A stretch of DNA of 64,000 nt from the NCBI GenBank assembly GCA_036501665.1, contig DASXZW010000097.1:62001-126000 (forward strand). The letters run 5' to 3'. This DNA comes from DATAUD01 sp036501665. GTDB taxonomy: Bacteria > Verrucomicrobiota > Verrucomicrobiia > Limisphaerales > Palsa-1400. Numbering within the stretch: the first letter of the stretch is position 1; every line of letters starts with the position of its first letter. Shown here piece after piece: positions 41,943 to 49,530 of the stretch. The position numbers and the translations under genes were made by a program. Below the pieces are notes generated by a model. That model saw nothing but the letters and a program-made list of their open reading frames with translations. It searched no databases and was not told where the DNA came from.

Positions 41943-43177
41943 ACTATCTGACTGAAATCAAGGAAGGCCTGCTCATCGCCTGGGACGCCATTCGCGCCAA
42001 TAAAATGCGTTCCGTCCTCACCACGCTCGGCATCATCATCGGGATTGTTACGGTGACTTCGATGGCGGCGGCGATTGAGGCGTTAAACACTGTTTTTCAC
42101 GACAGCATTTCCATCATGGGCGCGGATGTCCTCTTTGTCAGCCAGCACAACTGGGAAGAGCATAGCGAAGAGGAATGGATCAAGGACAACAAGCGCCCGA
42201 TCATCACACGCGAGCAGTCGCGGCAGGTCGCGCGTCTGATGACGACTGCGGATGCCGTCGCGCCCGTCGTCGGCATGAGACAGGCCGTGTGGTATAAAAA
42301 TCGTCGAGCCAACATGGTGCAAATCCTTGGGACAACAGACCAGTTTCTTATTACAAGCGGTTTTAATATTGGCGAAGGTCGTTTCATCAGCCAAGCCGAG
42401 GACGATGGCGGTCGTCCGGTATGCGTCATCGGCAACGACGTCGCCACCAATCTTTTTCGCCAGGAATCGCCGATTGGGAAAAAAATCGTCATCGGAGAAC
42501 GCAGGCTTGAAGTCATCGGAACGCTGGAAAAACGCGGCAGCTTTTTAGGCTTAGACAGCTTCGACAACGAAGTCATCATTCCGATCCAGCAATTTCTGGT
42601 GGGATACGCGCGGCACCCTAACTTTGAGCTTCAAGTCAAGGCGCACGATGTAAAAAAACTGGATGACACGAAGGAAGAAGTGCGCGGCTTGATGCGAAAA
42701 ATCCGCCACGTTGCGCCCGGTGACCCGGACAATTTTGCCATCAATCAGCAGGAGCAAATTAAAAAAACCCTCGATGGCGTCACAGCGACTCTTGCCACCG
42801 TGGGCGGGTTGATCACGAGCATGTCGTTGTTCGTGGGCGGCATTGGCATTATGAATATCATGTTCGTTTCGGTCGCGGAACGAACGCGCGAAATTGGCGT
42901 CCGCAAGGCCATCGGCGCGAAGAGTCGCTCGATCCTCACGCAATTCCTGATCGAAGCGGCGGCGATTTGCTTGATCGGCGGCCTGGTTGGGTTGTCGATC
43001 ACTTATGGCGTTACGCTGTCAATTAGAGAAATGTTTCCGTCCTTCCCCGTGACGATGTCCATACCGGTCATGGCGCTGGCCATCGTGACCTCCATCATTA
43101 CCGGCGTGGCCTCCGGTTTCGCCCCGGCATGGCGGGCGGCCCGCATGAATCCCGTCGATGCCTTGCGCAGCGAATAA
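41939..43177 (+). CDS. MacB/FtsX-type ABC permease, first copy
   Basis: 412 aa, GTG start. TM1 with KMRSVLTTLGIIIGIVTVTSM, a large periplasmic MacB_PCD domain (residues about 45-260), and three C-terminal TM segments with the conserved GIGIMNIMFVSVAERTREIGVRKAIGAKSRSILTQF signature split over short runs. Ends WRAARMNPVDALRSE. Overlaps the ATPase by 4 bp. Confidence 0.93.
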   Translation: MNYLTEIKEGLLIAWDAIRANKMRSVLTTLGIIIGIVTVTSMAAAIEALNTVFHDSISIMGADVLFVSQHNWEEHSEEEWIKDNKRPIITREQSRQVARLMTTADAVAPVVGMRQAVWYKNRRANMVQILGTTDQFLITSGFNIGEGRFISQAEDDGGRPVCVIGNDVATNLFRQESPIGKKIVIGERRLEVIGTLEKRGSFLGLDSFDNEVIIPIQQFLVGYARHPNFELQVKAHDVKKLDDTKEEVRGLMRKIRHVAPGDPDNFAINQQEQIKKTLDGVTATLATVGGLITSMSLFVGGIGIMNIMFVSVAERTREIGVRKAIGAKSRSILTQFLIEAAAICLIGGLVGLSITYGVTLSIREMFPSFPVTMSIPVMALAIVTSIITGVASGFAPAWRAARMNPVDALRSE

Positions 43178-43190
43178 AAAATCCAGCGCC

Positions 43191-44453
43191 ATGCGACATT
43201 TAATCCTTCTCCAGTCCGAACTGAAAGAGAGCCTTTTCATGGCGATGGGCGCGGTCGTGGCCCATAAACTACGCTCCATCCTGACTCTCCTTGGTGTGCT
43301 GGTCGGCGTTTTCTCAATAATTATAGTCGTGACAGCGATGAAGGCCGCCCAACAAAAGATTGAGTCGGACCTCAACCAGCTCGGCGGCCACACTTTTGTG
43401 ATTCAAACCTGGCCTGCCTTTGAAACGGAAGGCCCCGAAGGCCGCCAGAAGTATTGGCGTCGCAAGCGAATCAATCTTCAACAAGGCATGGAACTTACCC
43501 GCCGCGCCACCCTGCCGTTGAGCGTTGGTTTGGAGGACGACAACGCTGCTGAAGCTCAAATGAGTTCCAAATATTCCAAAGGCCCTCCGCTTGTATTCCT
43601 CTTGGGAGAGACACCGGGCAGTTTTCCGGCGCAAAACTGGAACATCAGCGAGGGGCGTCCGTTGCTGGATTCCGATGTGGACGGCTTGCGCGATGTCTGT
43701 GTGCTCGGAAACAGTCTCGCGCACGACCTCTTCCCACACGGTTCCGCCTTGGATGAAAGGGTCTCTTTCAACGGTGTCAAGTACACCGTTATCGGTGTTC
43801 TGGAAGCCAAGGGCGACATGGAGGGCGGTCGTCAGGACAATTTTGCGCTGATCCCAGTGACGACTGCCATTAACCGTTACGAAAACCCTCGCTGGCTCAA
43901 CCTGAAAATCATGGTGCAGGCCCGCAGCGAAGCCGAATATGACGCCACCGTCGATCAAGTCGAAGGACTCATGCGCCAAATGCGAAAAGTTCCTCCCGGC
44001 GAACCGGACGATTTTGAAATCATTTCCAACGACTCCGTTATTTCGCAAATGAAGTCGATCACTTCCAAGGTCCGCCTCGGGATCGCGTTGATCAGTTCCA
44101 TTGCCTTGCTCGCGGCAGGGATTGGCATTATGAACATTATGCTTGTCTCGGTCACTGAGCGCACGCGCGAAATCGGCATCCGCCGCGCGATTGGCGCAAA
44201 GAAGCGTTCCATCATGGCGCAATTCATCATGGAAGCCATCGTGCTTTGCGAATTTGGAGGCATCGCAGGCGTGTTTCTCGGCGTGGTGGGCGGCGACATT
44301 TTTGCCCACGCTTTTGATTTGCCAAAAGTCGTCCCTGTGGACTGGATATTCATCGGTCTTGGAATTTGTTCCCTGGTCGGGATTATTTTTGGCACTTACC
44401 CGGCTTACAAGGCGGCCAATCTCGACCCGATCGAATCGTTGCGATATGAATAA
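43191..44453 (+). CDS. MacB/FtsX-type ABC permease, second copy
   Basis: 420 aa from the ATG at 43191. Same architecture as the preceding permease (HKLRSILTLLGVLVGVFSI, periplasmic domain, GIGIMNIMLVSVTERTREIG, AANLDPIESLRYE end) but only moderately similar, with a longer basic segment (WRRKRINLQQG) after TM1. It follows 13 bp after copy 1, so the transporter is probably a heterodimer. A tandem duplication followed by divergence is inferred. Confidence 0.93.
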   Translation: MRHLILLQSELKESLFMAMGAVVAHKLRSILTLLGVLVGVFSIIIVVTAMKAAQQKIESDLNQLGGHTFVIQTWPAFETEGPEGRQKYWRRKRINLQQGMELTRRATLPLSVGLEDDNAAEAQMSSKYSKGPPLVFLLGETPGSFPAQNWNISEGRPLLDSDVDGLRDVCVLGNSLAHDLFPHGSALDERVSFNGVKYTVIGVLEAKGDMEGGRQDNFALIPVTTAINRYENPRWLNLKIMVQARSEAEYDATVDQVEGLMRQMRKVPPGEPDDFEIISNDSVISQMKSITSKVRLGIALISSIALLAAGIGIMNIMLVSVTERTREIGIRRAIGAKKRSIMAQFIMEAIVLCEFGGIAGVFLGVVGGDIFAHAFDLPKVVPVDWIFIGLGICSLVGIIFGTYPAYKAANLDPIESLRYE

Positions 44454-44461
44454 AGATTGAC

Positions 44462-45985
44462 GTGAAAATTCCCATGCCCCCGAAATATCAACACAGAAAA
44501 ATAACCGCAGCGCTCTGCGCGATGATCTGCCTTCACGGCGCCCCCCGCCTTATGGCGGAAGCCGGCTCCGAGGTGCGAACGATGACCGCCGATGAATTGG
44601 TCCACATTGCCCTGACCAATAACCTCGACATTCGAATCAGCCGCATCCTGCCGGAGCAGGATAAATTCAACCTCGACGGTCTTTACGGAGCGTATCAGCC
44701 CAATTTCACGATGACCGTCGAGCACGTTTATAACAACCAGCCGGGCGGAATCTTCACGCAAGGGGGCGAGGACATTCCGATTCCCTCCACGGTTTCCAGG
44801 AGTGACATTTATGTTCCCGGCATTGCAGGAACCTTGCCAACCGGCCTGACTTACAATTTCAGCGGACCTTTACAGAATGAAAATCTCAGCGACACGCCGC
44901 GACTTTATCAGGCCAGCCCCAATGTTTCGCTCGACCAACCGTTGTTGAAAAACTTTTGGATTAACAACCCTCGATATCAAATCGTTGTCGCAAAGAATAT
45001 CCTCAAGACCGATCAACTTTCATTTCAACTCCAGGTCATGACCGTCATCTATAACGTCAAGACTTCCTATTACAAACTGATTTTCGCTTTCGAAAACGTC
45101 AAAGTGCAGCAGCAGGCGCTCGCTTTGAAGGAGGAAACTTCCAGAGAAGACAAAGAGAAAGTGCAGTTGGGCGCGATGCGTCCGCTTGATGCGCAACAGG
45201 CCGAATCGGAAGCCGCCAGCGCCCGCTCAGATGTTCAGACCGCGCTCCTCAACCTGGCGCAACAGGAAAATGCCATGAAAATCCTCTTGGCCGAGCACCT
45301 TGAGCAGTTGAACGGTTATACCTTCGCCCCCGCCGAACAACTGGTCGCCGTTCCCGAGCATCCACAAACCCAGGAAAGCTGGCGCACGGGACTTGAAAAA
45401 CGCCCGGAGATGATTCAAGCGAAACTGAAAATCGAACGACAGCACGTCACGATCAAATACGACTTCAACCAGATCTTCCCGCAGCTCGACGTGGTCGGAA
45501 GTTACGGACATAATGCTACAGAACTGACATTCGATCAGGCATTGAACACCGTTGCCAACGGGAATCATCCCAACTACGCCTATGGCCTTACGTTGACAGT
45601 TCCGCTCGGAAACAGCGGCCCGCGGGGGACCTACAAAGCGGACAAGGCTGCCCTGCGAGGACTTCTCCTCCAGGCCAAGAAGGAGGAATGGACCATCGTC
45701 ACCGCGATTGATAACGACATCAAAGCGATCGAAGCCGACTTGCTTAAGGTTGATTATACACGACAGGCGAGAATCTTCGCGGAACAAGCGCTGGCGGCCG
45801 GACAGGCTGAATTGAAGGAAGGCAAGCGCATTAACTTTGAAGTCCTCCAATTCCAGGACAACCTCACCGCCGCCCGCTCAGCCGAAATCAGCGCGTTATC
45901 CGATTACAACACCGCCTTGGAACAGCTCGCTTTCGACGAAGGCACAACTCTCGAACGCAACCATATCGACATACGATATCGTTGA
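44462..45985 (+). CDS. TolC-family outer membrane channel
   Basis: 507 aa (GTG 44462 or ATG 44474). Signal-like N-terminus, two halves with TolC-type helical segments (NNLDIRISRILPEQDKFNLDG; LGAMRPLDAQQAESEAASARSDVQ; EQALAAGQAELKEGKRINFEV) and amphipathic strands. It completes a MacA-ATPase-permease-permease-TolC operon for export across both membranes. Substrate unknown. Confidence 0.9.
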   Translation: MKIPMPPKYQHRKITAALCAMICLHGAPRLMAEAGSEVRTMTADELVHIALTNNLDIRISRILPEQDKFNLDGLYGAYQPNFTMTVEHVYNNQPGGIFTQGGEDIPIPSTVSRSDIYVPGIAGTLPTGLTYNFSGPLQNENLSDTPRLYQASPNVSLDQPLLKNFWINNPRYQIVVAKNILKTDQLSFQLQVMTVIYNVKTSYYKLIFAFENVKVQQQALALKEETSREDKEKVQLGAMRPLDAQQAESEAASARSDVQTALLNLAQQENAMKILLAEHLEQLNGYTFAPAEQLVAVPEHPQTQESWRTGLEKRPEMIQAKLKIERQHVTIKYDFNQIFPQLDVVGSYGHNATELTFDQALNTVANGNHPNYAYGLTLTVPLGNSGPRGTYKADKAALRGLLLQAKKEEWTIVTAIDNDIKAIEADLLKVDYTRQARIFAEQALAAGQAELKEGKRINFEVLQFQDNLTAARSAEISALSDYNTALEQLAFDEGTTLERNHIDIRYR

Positions 45986-46042
45986 TCTGTGCTTCTTTGA
46001 GTAGTGAGGCATCTCGCCGAAGGCATCAGGGTCTTGCGATGG

Positions 46043-48796
46043 TCACGGCTTCTCGGGCACTTCAATCACGTCCCCATCACGAATGACGAGGTCGGGCGGC
46101 GAGTATGTGTTTTGGGTTGCAGATGATTGGGAGTGTGCGGTGCAATCCAAAGTCCACTGGCTTTCTTTGCCGGTTTTCGGATCGTGGCGTGTCACCTTTA
46201 CCCGCGAAAGATCTGACGACGTCAACAAATGACGCCGCGCTTCCGGCTGACGAAGCACAACATCGATCCGCGACCCATTGCTGTAGGGATCGAGTGGGAG
46301 GTCTGCTTTTTGGCCGTTTATGACAAGGCGGCCCGTTCCGTGTAAATAGTTAATAAGGGAACTCATCTGAGCATCGCTTAACCAGGAGGGAACGTAACCG
46401 AGCGGATGGTCTTCTTGAGAAATCTCCACCATGTCACCGAACTCAAGCCGAACATCCTTCGAGGTATCAATCCCATTAGTTTTATCAAGTAGATTGACAG
46501 TGATTTGCGTGACATTCGTCGAGCTATGGCTTGGACGCACAATGACGACGCGTGACAGGTCAGGGAACTGCATAGCGTCGCCATTATACATCGGTTGCAG
46601 AGAATGCTGGCCGGGAGTCTCATTTTGAAATCCAAGGACGTAATAATTCAGGATCGTTTCCAAGAGCGTAAAGTGGTTCCAGTCGTTGGTTCCCTTATAA
46701 AAAACGACGTGAGGTTCTTGGCCAGAAAGCCGGTTGACTGTAATGCGGTCCCATTGCGGAGGATTGTCCATCGCGCCGTAGTGCCGCAGCAGGTCAGCGA
46801 TTTCCGCCGGGTTGGTGTAACCGGCGCCGTTCACCAGACTCAACGCCGTAACGCCATCGCTATTCTGCAAGTTTGGGTCCACTTTGTGAGCGAGAAGCAA
46901 TTCAAGTGTTTTTGCCGGCCTTCGTTCCGACACAGCGTATATGAGAGGGGAATTGCCTTTTGAATCACGAAAATTCAAATTTGCGCCGGCATCAAGCAGG
47001 ACTTCAAGCATCTCCGGGCTGCCAAACGAATCAAAATAATACGGGCGGCCATTCGTCGTGCCGTTTACATCAACGTTATATTTCAGCAAGAGTTTCACCA
47101 TAGGAAGTTGGTAAGTCAGAGTTGCGAGCCATAACGGCGTCGTGGAAGGGCGTCCAGCTTCCAAATTATAGTCATCAATAGAATTGGGATTGGCCCCGGC
47201 GCCAAGGAGCAATTCGGCGGATGGAGCGTCGTGTAAATAAATGGCGAACAACAGCGGAGCGTCGAGTTTGCCGCCATTGGGATCCGCTTTCGCGGTTAAA
47301 AGGACTTTCTCGATTTCCGGATGACCATGTTGCGTGGCCCAGCTCAAGGGAGTCCGGCCATCCTTGTCTTCCAAATTCGGATTCGCCTTATGCGCCAGCA
47401 ACACCTCGACGACGGCTTGATATCCTCGCGCGGCCGCTTTGAGCAACGCGGTCGAGCCGCTGCCATCGCGCGCGATCTGATTAACATCGGCACCCCGGCT
47501 TAAAAGTAGTTCAACCATCGTCTTTTGTCCGGCATCCCCTGCTTCACCAAGAGGCGTGCTTCCATTGTGTGGCCCATTTACATCAGCTCCATTATTGAGC
47601 AAAAACGTCGCCACCTTCAGTTCCCCTTTGCGCGCCGCTTGATTTAGTTCCCCGCTGTTCACCAGGTCCGGGCTGTTTTGCATCAAGTGCAGAATCCGCT
47701 GGATTTCACTATCTTCGTTTGAGGAAAGGTCATTCGAGGTCGGTTCGCCAGCCCTCGCAATGCTTGGCTTCGACATTTCCGCGCGAATTTTTAACGCCTG
47801 CATTGTCCCATCAATTTTATCGACCACTTGCATCTGAAGAGTCTCCAACAAGGCTTCCTGGTTCTTGTAAAGTGGAGCATTCTTTCCGTATGCACTCTGA
47901 ATTTCCGTGAACTTTTGCTTCGCGGCGGACAGTTGTTGAACAAGGTTTTCGAGCAATGAATCCGACACCAGCGTTGGAAGCACCTTCTCAAGTTGGTCTT
48001 TCGGAAGGTCCTTGACCGCCGCCCAAAGTTTCGCGGCTTCGTTCCCATTTGTTTGCGAAGCCGCCGTAGCTACCTCCGCCTGTGCCGCCGCGGCAATGCC
48101 CGGAAACTTCTCCTCTATTCGTTGTAGAGTGGCCTCAGCCCTCGCGATTCGACTCACCACAGCGCGTACCTGTGGATTGTTTGTCGTTGTCCAGCTTAGC
48201 AATTCCGATTTTTCCGTATTTAGGCTGGCCAGCAACGCCGTGTACCGCTTGTAATCGTTTGTAGCGGCTGAATCTATTTCAGCGGGCGTCTCCGTCAACG
48301 CCGCTCCAAGCCCCGTCAAATTTTGCCGGCTCAACATCGCAAGCGTTTGTTGATCGGAAAATTCACGGAGAATGCGTTGGTATTGCACAACAGCTTCGTT
48401 GGTTTTGCTTTGGGCGCGATAACATTCGCCCAATCGAAAAACCGCCGTCGCCGCGACTTGCCGGTTCTTATCGAACTGCTCCGCAAGCGAACGATAATCC
48501 GCGATGGCGGCGTTAAGATTTCCGTTTGCCTGCTCCTCCAGCAAACCTTGCTGAAGAAGTGTGGTAAGATTGGTGGATTGCGCGCGGGCCATAGGGGCAG
48601 CCAGCAGCAGAACCAGGAGGAATAATCTCCCGGTGTTCAACAGGTTTATTGAGATTGAAAGCGGCAGAGGGCTGCCGCACTCCAAGACGCTTCGCGTTTT
48701 TCCCCGACAAACCCACTGCGCGTTAGCGTCCTGGAGTGCGGCAGTCCACTGCCGCTTTTCCCCTGCGAAACCTGAAATGGTTCTCGTTAATATCAT
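46043..48796 (-). CDS. Exported ankyrin-repeat protein with helical N-terminal region
   Basis: About 917 aa from ATG 48796, though the true start may be the TTG at 48640, just before the signal-like RLFLLVLLLAAPMARAQ. Then TPR-like helices (AIADYRSLAEQFDKNRQVAATAVFRLGECYRAQ), a coiled-coil region, and about nine ankyrin repeats (GSTPLGEAGDAGQKTMVELLLSRGADVN, GRTPLSWATQHGHPEIEKVLL). A C-terminal region of about 250 residues ends with VIRDGDVIEVPEKP, a form seen in SLBB/polysaccharide-export domains. The first 50 residues are encoded by a palindromic repeat. Confidence 0.8.
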   Translation of the reverse strand: MILTRTISGFAGEKRQWTAALQDANAQWVCRGKTRSVLECGSPLPLSISINLLNTGRLFLLVLLLAAPMARAQSTNLTTLLQQGLLEEQANGNLNAAIADYRSLAEQFDKNRQVAATAVFRLGECYRAQSKTNEAVVQYQRILREFSDQQTLAMLSRQNLTGLGAALTETPAEIDSAATNDYKRYTALLASLNTEKSELLSWTTTNNPQVRAVVSRIARAEATLQRIEEKFPGIAAAAQAEVATAASQTNGNEAAKLWAAVKDLPKDQLEKVLPTLVSDSLLENLVQQLSAAKQKFTEIQSAYGKNAPLYKNQEALLETLQMQVVDKIDGTMQALKIRAEMSKPSIARAGEPTSNDLSSNEDSEIQRILHLMQNSPDLVNSGELNQAARKGELKVATFLLNNGADVNGPHNGSTPLGEAGDAGQKTMVELLLSRGADVNQIARDGSGSTALLKAAARGYQAVVEVLLAHKANPNLEDKDGRTPLSWATQHGHPEIEKVLLTAKADPNGGKLDAPLLFAIYLHDAPSAELLLGAGANPNSIDDYNLEAGRPSTTPLWLATLTYQLPMVKLLLKYNVDVNGTTNGRPYYFDSFGSPEMLEVLLDAGANLNFRDSKGNSPLIYAVSERRPAKTLELLLAHKVDPNLQNSDGVTALSLVNGAGYTNPAEIADLLRHYGAMDNPPQWDRITVNRLSGQEPHVVFYKGTNDWNHFTLLETILNYYVLGFQNETPGQHSLQPMYNGDAMQFPDLSRVVIVRPSHSSTNVTQITVNLLDKTNGIDTSKDVRLEFGDMVEISQEDHPLGYVPSWLSDAQMSSLINYLHGTGRLVINGQKADLPLDPYSNGSRIDVVLRQPEARRHLLTSSDLSRVKVTRHDPKTGKESQWTLDCTAHSQSSATQNTYSPPDLVIRDGDVIEVPEKP
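48660..48756. repeat. REP-like element at the start of the ankyrin gene
   Basis: Arms of 31 bp at 48660-48690 and 48726-48756 are complementary at 28 positions. Each arm has its own perfect hairpin: GCGGCAG-AGGG-CTGCCGC and GCGGCAG-TCCA-CTGCCGC. The whole lies in frame in the upstream end of the ankyrin reading frame. Confidence 0.8.
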
Positions 48797-48846
48797 GCCG
48801 CCATTGTTCCAGATGCGTTCGCGCGAGTTGTCATGCTTTTGCAAAA

Positions 48847-49530
48847 TCACCGGTCAAATTTATAACCGACACCATGCACCGTCTTGATCCAGCGCGGCTC
48901 TTCGGGGTCGCGCTCCAATTTCGCGCGGAGGCTTGCTATATGGTTATCCACCGTGCGCGTCGTCGGAAACGCCGTGTAGCCCCAGACCACATCCAGAAAC
49001 CGTTGCCGCGTGACCGGCTCGCCCTCCGCTTCTGCCATCAACCGGAGCATCGCAAATTCTTTCGCGGTTAGATGAACCTGCCGTTTACCGCGCGTTGCAA
49101 CTTGCCGGGCCAGATCAATTTCAACGTCGTCAAGTTTTAGCTTCAAGGGCGTCCGGCTCTTTCGTTCGGCGCGCCGAAGCAACGCCCGCACCCGCGCGAG
49201 AAGTTCTTCGGTGCTGAACGGTTTGACGAGATAATCGTCCGCGCCCGCGTCCAGTCCCGTGACGCGATCTTCAATCTGCCCCTTCGCTGTAAGCATGAGC
49301 ACCGGAACCGCATTGGCGAGGCGGCGCAATTCCGCGCATAACGCGAATCCGTCGAGCTTCGGCAACATGATGTCAAGCAGGATAAGATCTGGCTTTTCGT
49401 TCAGCGCGCGTTCAAGGCCCCGCGCGCCATCCGCGGCCATCAGCGTCCGGTAACCTTCCGCCGAAAGCAGATCGACGAGCGCCGTGCGCATGGCCGTTTC
49501 GTCTTCGATGATTAGAACCCTCTCATTCAT
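48847..49530 (-). CDS. OmpR-family response regulator
   Basis: 227 aa. Receiver: acidic pocket IIEDE, phospho-Asp 53 in LILLDIMLPKLDG, LMLTAKG and YLVKPFST. Winged-helix output: VHLTAKEFAMLRLMAEAEGE, RFLDVVWGY, TRTVDNHIASLRAKLE and HGVGYKFDR. The gene overlaps the sensor kinase by 8 bp, and its stop is 50 bp from the proposed ankyrin ATG, so the ankyrin protein may be a target or co-transcribed. Confidence 0.95.
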   Translation of the reverse strand: MNERVLIIEDETAMRTALVDLLSAEGYRTLMAADGARGLERALNEKPDLILLDIMLPKLDGFALCAELRRLANAVPVLMLTAKGQIEDRVTGLDAGADDYLVKPFSTEELLARVRALLRRAERKSRTPLKLKLDDVEIDLARQVATRGKRQVHLTAKEFAMLRLMAEAEGEPVTRQRFLDVVWGYTAFPTTRTVDNHIASLRAKLERDPEEPRWIKTVHGVGYKFDR

